64,000 bases of DNA from Nelumbo lutea (lineage: Eukaryota > Streptophyta > Magnoliopsida > Proteales > Nelumbonaceae), in the NCBI GenBank assembly GCA_022828595.1, contig JAKGHH010000006.1, positions 15,620,499 to 15,684,498 of the forward strand, written 5' to 3'. Positions 46,701-54,654 of this stretch are shown piece after piece. Position 1 is the first letter of the stretch. Each line of letters starts with the position of its first letter. A program made the translations under genes and the position numbers. The notes below the pieces were generated by a model. It saw only the letters and a list, made by a program, of their open reading frames with translations, ran no database searches and was not told the origin of the DNA.

Positions 46701-49700
46701 AGATCTGACTAAGAAGCAAGGTTCAGAGGTGAATAAGAAGTACAGACGGCAAAATACAAAGAAACATCACATGGCCAACATGGCTACTCGGGAGAATCAG
46801 CCCCCCATTTCTATTGTGACTCAGACACATCTCACCGGTCCTGACCCGAGGGAGGACATTATGAATTCCTTCCGTGACCATTTAGAGCTCTATGGTAGAG
46901 CAATTCGTCAGATGGATGCTCCTCCCTCAACATCATTTGCATCCACGTCAGGTAACCCTGCCACTGCTTTCCATGTTGCTTCTCACACCCCTGACTCTCC
47001 ATGGATCATTGATTCTGGAGCATCAAAACATATCACTGGTACGTCCTCTTACTTTCAAACCTATCCCTCTTTTTAGAAGAGACAAGGTGAGACTAGCCGA
47101 TGGATCATACTCTTCCATAGCTGGTCAAGGAACTCTCTCTCTTCCTCTTGGCCTTACCCTTTCTGATGTTCTTCATGTTCCTAATTTTCCCATTAATTTG
47201 TTCTCTGTTAGTAGTGTTACTAATTCCTTGAATTTCTCAGTACTTTTTTCCCTTCTCATTGTGTGATTCAGGATCTGGCCTCGGGGAGGACGATTGGTAG
47301 GGGTCGTATGGCTGATGGACTTTACATGTTGGAGAATAAGGCTAGTCTTCATGTTACAGAGTCTATGAGTCAGTCCTATAAGAAAAAAGTCTATTTATGG
47401 CATTGTCGTCTTAGTCATTTGTCTTTTGAGTCTTTGAAAGTTGTATTCCCAGAACTGTTCAAGTCAATGTCTGTTTCTGATTTTTCCTGTCAAACGTGTC
47501 AATTGAGTAAGCATTGTAGAACTCATTTTCTTCAAAGAAATAGTAAATATGAATTTCTGTTTCACATTTTTCATTCTGATGTGTGGGGCCCTGTTACTTT
47601 ACCATCTGAGAGTGGCTACAAATATTTCATTACCCTCATTGATGATTATTCCAGATATACTTGGGTATACTCGATGCGAACCAGGGAAGAAGTACCAAAA
47701 ATCATTCAAGATTTCCAGTGGATGGTCTTCACTCAATTTCAAACTGAAATCCAAAATTTTCAATCAGACAATGTAAAAGAATTTTTTCATAGTGACCTCA
47801 TGGAATTTTTTGCTTCACATGGTTCCCTTCACCATAGCTCTTGTGCCCGCACACCACAACAAAATGGTGTGGCCGAACGGAAGAACTGACATCTTCTTGA
47901 AGTGGCTCGGGGTTTACTACTTTATATGAATGTTCCCAAACGGTTTTGGCTTGAAACTGCTCTTTGTTCCACTTACCTTATAAACCATATGCCCTCTCGT
48001 CGGTTAGAGTACAAAGCCCCACATCAACTTCTCTTTCCTAAGGCTCCCCTTCTTTCTATTCCTCCTCGTTGCCGGTGTTTTGTCCAAAATCTGTCTTCCA
48101 CCCGTGGAAAATTGGATTTTCGTACTATCCCTTGCATATTTCTTGGTTACTCCTTCACTCAAAAGGGATACCGTTGTTTTGATCTTGTTTCTCGTAAATT
48201 CTATGTCTCCATGGATGTTTCTTTCTTTGAAGATGAGTCTTTCTATCCTGTTTCTCCTCAGGGGGAGTGTAGGCATGAGGAGAAACTGGTTCAACTTCCC
48301 TCTCTCCTTGACCCTCCACCTTTTCGTGTTTTTTCTTGTCGTCGCAAAGGCCAACCAAATTCAAGAGCTATAGAGAATTCGAAAGCTGTACCTCCAGTGC
48401 CAATAGACTCCTCGGGGGAGGATCATACTCACTAAGGTATTTTGGCTCCCAATGATGTTCTTGAATCTATTGAAAATGATTCCTCTACTGCTAATGATCT
48501 TGATCGTCCTATTGCTCACTGGAAGGGTGTTAGATTGTGCACTACTAAACATCCCATTTCCAACTTTGTCTCCTATGAGAACATTTCACCCTCATTCCGT
48601 GCTTTCCTTACCTCTATTGACAGTGTCCCTATCCCTAAGAATGTGGCAGAAGCTCTTTCAGTTCCTGAATGGACAAATGCCATGAGGGAAGAAATTAATG
48701 CCATTCACAAAAATGGCATATGGGAACTTGTTGATCTTCCTAAGGGAAAGGTTCCAGTTGGATGTAAATGGGTGTTCACAGTCATGCATAAGGCTGATGG
48801 AACAGTGGAAAGGTATAAAGCTCGCTTAGTGGCAAAAGGATTTACTCAAGTGTATGGAGTTGATTATGCAGAAAATTTTGCCCCCGTTGCCAAGATGAAT
48901 TCCATTAGAGTCCTTTTCTCTCTTGCGGCTAATTTGGATTGGGTTTTACACCAACTAGACATCAAGAATGCATTCTTGAATGGTGACCTTGAAGAGGAAG
49001 TGTACATGATTCAACCTCCTGGTTTTCTAGCCCAAGGCAATGAATAGAAAAGTGTGCAAGTTGAAGAAGTCCTTATACGGGCTGAAACAATCACCAAGAG
49101 CTTGGTTCAGTAGATTCCATGTGGCAGTTCAGCAGAAAGGATATAGGCAATGTCAATCAGATCACACATTGTTTGTGAAAAAAGGAGAAGGTAAAATTGC
49201 TCCTCTAATTATTACTGGTGATTGGGAGGATGAAATTCAGAAATTGAAACTTTTTTTTGCCATTCAGTTTGAAGTGAAGGATCTAGGACCTGCCAGATAC
49301 TTCCTTAGAATTGAAGTTGCCCGATCAAAGAAGGGTATCTTCATTTCTCAAAGGAAATATGTCTTAGATTTACTTCAGGACACTAGGAAGATGGGGGTGA
49401 AGTCAATTGACTCTCCCATTGACCCCAACCATAAATTAGGTGACAACTGTGGTGAATCTCTCAAGGATGTGAAACAGTTTCAGAGGCTTGTAGGGAGATT
49501 GTTATACCTTTCTATGACTCGCCCAGACATTGCATATGCTGTGGGTGTCCTCAATCAGTTCATGCATGCTCCTAGGTCTTCTCATCTTGAAGCAGCAGAG
49601 AGAATCCTTCGATATCTAAAGAAGTATCCAGGTACCGGTTTGTTATTTCAAAAGCACAGACATTTGAAAGTTGAAGTTTATACAGATGCAGATTGGGCTG

Positions 49701-52190
49701 GATCACAAAGTGACAGAAGGTCTACCAGTGGCTACTGCACCTTTATAGGAGGGAATCTTGTTACATGGAGGAGTAAAAAGCAAAATGTGGTGGCTAGATC
49801 CAGTGCTGAAGCTGAATATCGTGCTATGGCCCACGGGGTCGCTGAAGGCATGTGGATAAAGAATTTGTTGGGGGATGGGTTTCCCAGTGACCGAACCTAT
49901 AACTCTATTTTGTGATAACAAAGCAGCTATAAGCATTGCTGCCAATCCGGTGCTACATGATAGAACAAAGCACATCAAAGTTGACAAGCATTTTATCAGA
50001 GAGAAAGTTATCACAGGCGAAGTATGTACCCCCTATGTCACTTCTGAGAACCAGCTTGCAGACATCTTTACAAAGGGTTTAAACCTTTCCAGACATCATG
50101 GTCTTTGTGACAAGTTGGGCATGATTGATATCTATGCTCCAACTTGAGGGGGAGTGTTGACAGTTGTTTATGTATTCAGGTTTAGTACCATAAGGGTACT
50201 GTTGGAATTTCTCCTCTGTTTATATTGTTCGACTGTACTAGTATAAATAATAAAATCATTCTTTCGCCCCCTATGTTCAAGAGAGCTTTCAGTCACACGA
50301 CTCAACTCTCTTCTCTCTTCTCCTCTCCTCTCTTCACTTGCTCTTGCTCAACAATGTACAAAGCTTCTTTGCAATTAGGTAAGGTGAGCCTCCAACGGCG
50401 CCTTGTTGCCTAGGCATCACCTTGATAGTTACGGCTTCCATCAGTGAGCAATATACATCATTAATGATATTGATTGTCTATATGCTACCTACAGGAATTT
50501 ATTATGGCTAATCTTGATTTTTCAGATGTTTAAAAATGAGAATAAAATTCGTGCTTATTATTAGATTCAACTTCAATTATATACAAATTTTATTAGTGCA
50601 ATTTTATAGTTGCATTTTACTTCCATGGAAATGCTTTTATAGCAGTTTTCTTGTTGCAATTAATGCCATGCAAAAGTTATTCTGGTAATTGTTTAGTAGC
50701 ACCAGTTGATGTTGACCAGATTTCCGTACATAAGCTTAGCACCAGTTAATGTTGACCAGATTTCCGTACATAAGCTTGGTGATGAACTTTGTCCTCTGGA
50801 TCATTTAATTTTGTTGCTGCATAAATTCCTAATTCTTTGATTATGGTGCAGCCAAAATGATCCCTATATTCATGATGTTTGCTGGTGGACCCTTGGGAAG
50901 TGGAAAGCAATGGTAACGTACTTAATTTCTATCATCCAGTGTTTATAGGATTTAATGACACCGCTCCGCTATTTAACCATTAATTAGTTTTATAATTGAA
51001 AAATAATAATAATTAAAAACTCAGACATATTGAAAATTCTGGTTAATTTTGAGATCATTATCTTCTCTTTTGTTCTGACTGGTAAAACTTCTTCACTAAC
51101 AGTTTCTTATCCTAGGCAATTTTTTTTCCTGCTCTGTTATTCTAATAGAATTAATAGCTTTCTTTTATGTGTAGGTTTTCCTGGATTCATTTGGATGACA
51201 TAGTGAATTTAATCTATGAAGCTTTATCAAACCCATCTTATAAAGGTAAATGTACTATAGTTTGAATATTAATTGATCTATGAGGCATTATTAAACTCTT
51301 CATGACATATTCCAAAAATTAGCATAGTATATGATGTAATGAGTATATATATAACGTATCAAATTTGAGGGGTAGCTCTGCAGGTGCAATCTTTAGTACA
51401 GAATTTCATTAATGTCCAACTTGGAGCTGGACATGACAACCTTCTCATTCCATTGTCTTGTTTTTGTGTTTTGATATTCATTTGGTCAACACTATTCTCA
51501 TTGCTGTCTTTGCCTTGGTGCATGAAATCCATTACACAAAACTCCATGCATGGATGGCCTGCCATTCCTGAAATGCCCAATTGCAGTTGGTGGGGCCTTC
51601 CTGAAGTGGATCCAAAGGGGTTGATGGGTGATGGGAGGCATGACCCCCAAAATGCTGAAAGTGTCTTGTTTATGTGGGAGGAATGATAGGATGTGGCATA
51701 CTGGCATTTCCTAATCTGGTGTCCCTCCCCCCACCCCCACCCCTCCCCCTATGGATCCCTGGCTCTGCCTCTGGCTGCCTTCTGTTGGCACATTTCAGTT
51801 ATGGTAATTTCCTCTTCAAATTCATACTAAATGAACATCCCCTTAGGAGTCATCAATGGAACTTCTCCAAATCCTGTTCGACTGGCAGAGTTGTGTGAAC
51901 AATTGGGAAAAATCATGGGTCGGCCATCATGGCTTCCTGTACCTGACTTTGCACTCAAGGCAGTCCTTGGTGAAGGTGCTACTGTGGTAAGTGCTTCTGT
52001 TCCCTCTTTTTTATTTTTTGTTTATCTCTGCTGTAATTTCTTCAAATCACTTTTGGTTGATTAGAAGTGATTGAATTGGGTGCAGGTTCTGGAAGGTCAA
52101 AAGGTGCTTCCTGCAAGAGCTACTGAGTTGGGTTTCTCGTTTAAATACCCTTTTGTGAAAGATGCACTCAAGGCCATTCTTTCCTCTTGA
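28495..52190 (+). CDS. GC1: SDR39U1-type epimerase-family protein, plastid (GC1/SulA homolog)
   Basis: Intact host gene. Exons: 28495-28569, 28681-28752, 30183-30258, 32458-32517, 33077-33195, 34657-34701, 34816-34894, 35844-35905, 36111-36213, 50852-50912, 51175-51245, 51847-51986, 52086-52190. They total 1068 nt, giving 355 residues and a TGA stop. Every intron is GT-AG and phase is kept. Residues 1-52 are a Ser/Thr- and basic-rich, plastid-transit-like leader. The NAD(P)-binding loop TGATGFIG is at 58-65, SATAVGYYG at 168-176, [20 protein letters not shown] at about 237-256, and a C-terminal DUF1731-type segment ([18 protein letters not shown]) ends the protein. Arabidopsis GIANT CHLOROPLAST 1/SulA (about 347 residues) is an inner-envelope plastid protein implicated in chloroplast division. 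The enzymatic substrate is unknown. The start is the first ATG giving the leader. One mild oddity is STRWSFE at the end of exon 5. Intron 9 is 14.6 kb because of nested transposons. Confidence 0.94.
29918..30050 (+). mobile_element. hAT-type MITE in intron 2
   Basis: 133-bp element with terminal inverted repeats TAGGCCTGTTCATGGGCTG (left) and, on the opposite strand, TAGACCTGTTCATGGGCTG (right). It is flanked by a perfect 8-bp target duplication ATGCATAT at 29910-29917 and 30051-30058. The 8-bp duplication is the hAT signature. It has no coding capacity. Confidence 0.92.
31020..31590 (-). pseudogene. L1-type LINE fragment (zf-RVT region) in intron 3
   Basis: Minus-strand remnant of a non-LTR retrotransposon, antisense to the host gene. 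The frame from about 31560 down to 31320 contains [20 protein letters not shown] and [17 protein letters not shown], which is the zinc-binding region after the reverse transcriptase of plant L1 elements. Below 31320 the tail continues with WCVWREEMIGYFR out of frame. The second Cys/His cluster is damaged. There is no poly(A) at the low-coordinate end and no recognisable target duplication, so it is an old internal piece. Confidence 0.72.
31683..31716 (-). repeat. Poly(T) tract, possible retroposon tail
   Basis: A run of about 34 nearly pure T. On the minus strand it would be a poly(A) tail, with the body extending to higher coordinates. No target duplication could be confirmed. Confidence 0.5.
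31924..32280 (+). repeat. LTR-like promoter segment in intron 3
   Basis: GTGGGCCCCACAGCTGTGG opens a stretch with a TATA-like CCTATAAATA (about 32094-32103) and a CT-rich end, as in a short LTR. TACTAAGGGCAGATCTGTCC occurs twice (32052-32071 and 32103-32122). No 5-bp target duplication was recognised, so a solo LTR is only a suggestion. Confidence 0.3.
32600..32907 (+). mobile_element. 5'-truncated LINE insertion in intron 3
   Basis: A 308-bp insertion flanked by a perfect 15-bp target duplication, TCTTGCCAATGAACT, at 32585-32599 and 32908-32922. It encodes the end of a LINE RNase H domain ([20 protein letters not shown], about 32711-32770), then a 3' untranslated region and an A-rich tail. 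5' truncation, tail and long target duplication are the signature of target-primed reverse transcription. It is in the sense orientation of the host gene and far from splice sites. Confidence 0.9.
36392..36811 (-). repeat. 3' LTR of gag-only gypsy element
   Basis: 420 bp, TG...CA on the minus strand. It matches 37988-38438 with scattered substitutions and small indels. Confidence 0.93.
36879..37964 (-). pseudogene. Ty3/gypsy Gag of the non-autonomous element
   Basis: Starts at the ATG at 37964 (MGDLE, followed by a stop and [18 protein letters not shown]). Then comes a capsid domain ([20 protein letters not shown] and [20 protein letters not shown], 37673-37335). After one stop, a second frame (37331-36879) carries the zinc knuckle [14 protein letters not shown] near 37010-37055, then an acidic stretch (EQEEDEDEH). 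Capsid and nucleocapsid would package the RNA. Three breaks (a stop after codon 5, one near 37740, one near 37335) prevent a full protein. An unbroken relative would be about 360 residues long. Confidence 0.8.
37973..37984 (-). other. Primer-binding site (initiator Met tRNA type)
   Basis: TGGTATCAGAGC on the minus strand, three bases after the 5' LTR, complementary to the 3' end of plant initiator methionine tRNA. Confidence 0.9.
37988..38438 (-). repeat. 5' LTR of gag-only gypsy element
   Basis: 451 bp, TG...CA on the minus strand. It is about 30 bp longer than its partner because of small indels in the GATAAGA-rich part (38270-38360). Confidence 0.92.
38836..39119 (-). repeat. 3' LTR of copia B
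   Basis: 284 bp, TGTTAGCG at its minus-strand start and ATAACA at its end. Confidence 0.95.
39146..40640 (-). pseudogene. Copia B reverse transcriptase and RNase H
   Basis: From about 40640 down, EALASPGW and [15 protein letters not shown] open the reverse transcriptase. Next comes [20 protein letters not shown] (from 40443), then [21 protein letters not shown] break near 40150-40200 shifts into the 335-residue frame 40153-39146, which holds the intact polymerase box [13 protein letters not shown], the RNase H start [47 protein letters not shown] and a C-terminal [10 protein letters not shown]. The catalytic Asp pair is preserved, so decay is mainly by frame breaks and an altered residue (WLVAKG/RLVAKG). 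The product copied element RNA in the cytoplasm. Confidence 0.88.
40663..41655 (-). pseudogene. Copia B integrase
   Basis: A 330-residue frame covers the integrase core and C-terminal region. The catalytic triad is visible: Asp in [17 protein letters not shown], Asp in [11 protein letters not shown] and Glu in [31 protein letters not shown] and [15 protein letters not shown] follow, then a Pro-rich linker toward reverse transcriptase. A stop separates it from the HSDV end of the preceding segment at 41668. The core frame is uninterrupted, but no complete polyprotein can be made. Confidence 0.87.
41668..42353 (-). pseudogene. Copia B protease and pre-integrase zinc region
   Basis: The frame 42353-41820 carries the retropepsin active site as [13 protein letters not shown]. 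The Gly normally between Ser and Ala is Arg. [15 protein letters not shown] and [16 protein letters not shown] follow. A shift near 41960 leads to the Gag pre-integrase segment ([20 protein letters not shown] and [14 protein letters not shown]), a His/Cys zinc motif, ending at HSDV. The active-site change and shift suggest loss of protease function. Confidence 0.83.
42430..43379 (-). pseudogene. Copia B Gag
   Basis: Starts at the ATG at 43379 ([20 protein letters not shown]) and shows the N-terminal copia Gag motif [20 protein letters not shown]. After a break near 43180 the capsid-like UBN2 region continues in 43149-42823 ([19 protein letters not shown]). The last part, read in two frames (42782-42447), is Gly/Arg-rich with a damaged zinc knuckle ([20 protein letters not shown], where the zinc-binding His is Leu). 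At least three breaks are present. Confidence 0.8.
43554..43954 (-). repeat. 201-bp tandem duplication in copia B leader
   Basis: Bases 43554-43754 are repeated at 43755-43953 with only a handful of substitutions. It lies between the primer-binding site and gag. Confidence 0.92.
44189..44471 (-). repeat. 5' LTR of copia B
   Basis: 283 bp. The terminal CA on the minus strand has become CT (AG instead of TG on the plus strand). Confidence 0.94.
44660..44858 (+). repeat. 5' LTR of copia C
   Basis: 199 bp, TG...CA, followed at once by the primer-binding site. Confidence 0.96.
45511..45770 (+). repeat. 70-bp tandem array in copia C leader
   Basis: Units begin CCTGTTCTTGTACTGCAACA and end GTCAGAAGGA. 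Two full units are at 45631-45700 and 45701-45770, with shorter, diverged ones before them. It lies upstream of the Gag ATG at 45836. A second small duplication (GATGAACTGTTCGGCT) is at 45244-45318. Confidence 0.88.
45836..46760 (+). pseudogene. Copia C Gag
   Basis: Start ATG at 45836 ([13 protein letters not shown]). The Gag N-terminal motif reads [21 protein letters not shown] stop at 45995 and later shifts split the capsid region ([40 protein letters not shown]). After another stop near 46596 the zinc knuckle is intact: [19 protein letters not shown] (46627-46683), with Cys, Cys, His and Cys in place. The gene is broken in at least three places. Confidence 0.83.
46761..47890 (+). pseudogene. 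Copia C protease and integrase N-terminal half
   Basis: Protease active site [13 protein letters not shown] at about 47002-47040 is intact. A stop and shift near 47076 move the rest of the protease ([36 protein letters not shown]) to another frame. From 47263 the pre-integrase region ([27 protein letters not shown]) runs into integrase: Asp in [14 protein letters not shown], Asp in [11 protein letters not shown] and Glu in [10 protein letters not shown], where the frame stops at 47887-47889. Confidence 0.86.
47891..48441 (+). pseudogene. Copia C integrase C-terminal half
   Basis: Directly continues the integrase after a single stop codon: [40 protein letters not shown] and [21 protein letters not shown] proline- and charge-rich linker follows and a stop lies at 48433-48435. 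The upstream stop (TGA where Arg is expected) fits a single C-to-T change. Confidence 0.84.
48442..50147 (+). pseudogene. Copia C reverse transcriptase and RNase H
   Basis: The first frame (48442-49047) holds [60 protein letters not shown] and [21 protein letters not shown] stop (TAG) at 49045 is followed by the second frame (49040-49915): [16 protein letters not shown] and later RNase H ([35 protein letters not shown]). The last RNase H part is shifted (49875-50147). The catalytic YVDD box is absent: [16 protein letters not shown] shows an in-frame loss of several codons, which removes polymerase activity. Confidence 0.9.
50155..50353 (+). repeat. 3' LTR of copia C
   Basis: 199 bp, TG...CA, preceded by the purine tract and followed by target duplication ATGTA. 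Confidence 0.96.
50698..50777 (+). repeat. 40-bp tandem duplication near the intron 9 acceptor
   Basis: AGCACCAGTTGATGTTGACC and the following 20 bases occur twice in direct succession (50698-50737 and 50738-50777) with one substitution. It ends 74 bp before the intron 9 acceptor and may affect the branch-point region. Confidence 0.92.
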
Positions 52191-52888
52191 GAATTCAAGT
52201 TGAAATGTTAATTTGTTAATACAGCTATTCTTTCATTCATTTATCAGAAGGGTAACATAAGAAGCAAAGAGTCACCTTCGTGTTAAGCTGTCAAATTGAC
52301 TCCAAGTTCCAATCTTAGAAAGTTGACTTCCTTGGTCTATACATTTTGTATTGACAATGAAAACTTCCTTTTTAAGTGAAAAGGCTTCATTTGTTGGCTT
52401 CTGAACACCTCATTAAATTTTGACAGATACCTCATTAATTACCACTTAACTTGATAATCCTTTTCTTTAATATGTTAGTCTGGCCAAATTAATCTGAATG
52501 GCATCATGGATGTTGTTAACCCCGGAAACTGAACTGCATATGAGTGATAGAACGATGGTGAGATTCAATAATAGGTGGCAGGTTCTGACTCCTCCAAGAC
52601 TTCTAAGATCTAAAAGGTTTACATCTTAAAATGAACGAAATTCTACTTTTCCATTAACTTTGTTTTTTTTTTCGCTGAAATGCTTTTCCACCCATCATTA
52701 CCTGTTTCCATTAAATATGTTGCTTTACATTTCCTATTTCCACCCTATGTCAAAATGGGCATTGGCCGAAAATGTTGTTCTTTGATTGGTCATCAATTTG
52801 ATATCCCAATTATTGGAACCACCCAAGCGATAATACTAAAACTTACCGCTTTTTGATGGTTAGATCGACAAACATGGAGCATCACAAT
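52191..52888. other. 3' flank of the SDR39U1 homolog
   Basis: No further gene. The first few hundred bases should contain the 3' untranslated region, but I see no canonical AATAAA close to the stop, so the polyadenylation site is not assigned. Confidence 0.4.
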
Positions 52889-54206
52889 TAGGGATGGGAA
52901 ACAGGGCGGGTTCAGGGAGGGATGCAAATTTTAGACCCTACTACCTGCCTTCTTAAACTTCCCAAATAGGATGGCAATTTTTCTCATTTTCTTGATTCTC
53001 ACGAGGACCTGTTTTGAATAGGGTAGGGATGGGGATGGTTTTTCTGCCGTGGGGATGTGGATGGAGAAATTTTTATCCCTGTTGGCGGGTACAGGGCAGG
53101 GATGGGGAGAGCACTTTCCACCGAGGACCTCGATCCACCTTATGGCATTTCTGTTTATATATGTGTATATATGTATGGATACATCTATATATTAATATTT
53201 TTAAAAATATGGTTGAATATATTTGAATTTTTTTAATAGGATAGTAAATTTTAATTTACTTTTAATGTTTAAAAAAAATAAAAAAACAAAAACAAAATGG
53301 TTGGCATTATAAAAGATTATGGGGAGTGGGGATCCCCGCGAGGATGGGGATGGGGATAACCTTATCCTTGTTGGTGGGGACGGGGATGAGGATTTTTGCG
53401 GGACGGTGATGGGGAGTGACTACCCGTCCCCATCCCGCCCCATTCCTATTCCTACTCCCAACCCATACCCGCCCCAAAACTTCTAGCGGGTTAGATTTTG
53501 AGAATCCAAACCCTTCTTGTACATGAAAATTCAAAACCCTACCCTCCCCGCATTCAAGGGTAGGGGCATAGTTCAAAGTATCGATATACCTCTGTGTATC
53601 GGCAGAGGCGTATCGGTACTTTAAACAATGCAGAAATATGATTTTATTTTAATTTTTTTCCAAAAGTTGGTTTTTGGGGAGTTTTTAACCTATATTTTTC
53701 ATTAGAAAACAGTAGGGTCCCAAAACACTTGTAAACAGGCATATCGGGACCCAAAAGATACGATACAATATGCCCGATATGGGGCGTATCGTATTGATTT
53801 TTGAACCTTGGGTAGGGGTGGGTTAGGTTTAGAATGCGTATCTAATTTTCCATTATTTCTTGTTATATATAAACAATAAATAAGTAAAATAACATAAATA
53901 AACAACAAAATTTCCAATTATTTAATTAAGACATGTAAAAACACTGAACTATTAATTATCCTTCACATAAAATTCAAAGTATTATTAAATTCAATACCCA
54001 ATACATAAAGTTTAGATACTTTCATACAATATGTGGGTTGGGGAGGGTTGGGTTTAGTCTAATACTGTACCCCACCCGTACTTGTATAGCTTATAGAATC
54101 CCAAAGCCCGTCCTTACCCCAAAACCCACCCTTCAAAAAAAAACCCGCCCCAGCGGAATGAGTAGGGGCAGGTACCCATTGGGTAGGGTAGAAATTGCCA
54201 TCTCTA
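52889..54206 (+). mobile_element. hAT-like GC-rich non-autonomous element
   Basis: Begins TAGGGATGGGAAACAGGGCGG and ends with the complement of TAGAGATGGCAATTTC, a TAGRGATGG terminal repeat with G-rich subterminal sequence full of GGGGATGGGG and CCCGCCCC. This pattern is common in plant hAT-type non-autonomous elements. The flanking 8-mers do not match, so the limits are uncertain. A MITE is nested at 53567-53809. Confidence 0.55.
53567..53809 (+). mobile_element. Mutator-like MITE, 243 bp
   Basis: Perfect 9-bp target duplication GGGTAGGGG at 53558-53566 and 53810-53818. Terminal inverted repeats read CATAGTTCAAAGTATCGATA on the left and, on the opposite strand, CAAGGTTCAAAAATCAATAC on the right. 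No coding capacity. Confidence 0.82.
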
Positions 54207-54334
54207 CTCGGAATTGGACTGGAGACCCGCATATGGTTTCTGATGGAGTTGGGAATGAATATATGATTATCCGATGAACCTTGTACACGGGTTTGATTAG
54301 TTGGGTGTAGCTCATTTTCAATGTCAATAATCTT

Positions 54335-54490
54335 TTTCTCTTTTTATTATTTCTTTTGAAGGGCTACACAACCGAGGGCATAGCCCATCCCCCACCCAAA
54401 GTGCGGGCGGGATTCGATCCCAAATCTCTGCTACAACCAGCAAGAGACCTTACCAACCTAGGTGAAGGGCTACACATGGTTGGCACCTTG
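54335..54490 (-). mobile_element. tRNA-type SINE
   Basis: About 156 bp on the minus strand between a perfect 16-bp target duplication CAATGTCAATAATCTT (54319-54334 and 54491-54506). On the minus strand, a box A-like TAGGTTGGTAAGG and a box B-like GGGATCGAATCCC are properly ordered, and the 3' end is A-rich. Internal copies of GAAGGGCTACACA lie near both ends of the body. Confidence 0.8.
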
Positions 54491-54654
54491 CAATGTCAAT
54501 AATCTTCAAGTTTTACATTGCATTCTTCCTTAATTTGAATGGTCTCTTTATATGTCCTCTTACTAAATAACTGCTTGCTAACATTCATTTGTGAATATGA
54601 GAAGCGACTTTTTTTACATTGCTTCTTACTCTTTGTGTTCTAAATATGGTTATG

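Larger units (their letters stand above)
44660..50353 (+). mobile_element. Ty1/copia element C in intron 9, sense
   Basis: A 5694-bp structurally complete element with 199-bp LTRs, primer-binding site TGGTATCAGAGC (44859-44870), a leader with a 70-bp tandem array, gag, protease, integrase, reverse transcriptase, RNase H and a purine tract (GAGGGGGAG, 50146-50154). The target duplication is ATGTA (44655-44659 and 50354-50358). The LTRs differ at 4 positions by my count, so it is younger than copia B. Frame breaks and loss of the polymerase box make it defective. Confidence 0.96.
38663..50432 (+). mobile_element. MITE (about 425 bp) hosting two copia insertions
   Basis: The two ends, 38663-38835 and 50359-50432, together with 44477-44659, form one small element once the two copia elements are removed. 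It is flanked by a perfect 11-bp duplication GGCTTCCATCA (38652-38662 and 50433-50443). Terminal parts are inverted: CAAGGTGAGGCTAGGCAACA on the left corresponds to the complement of TGTTGCCTAGGCATCACCTTG on the right. A duplication of this length suggests a Mutator-like origin. Confidence 0.85.
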
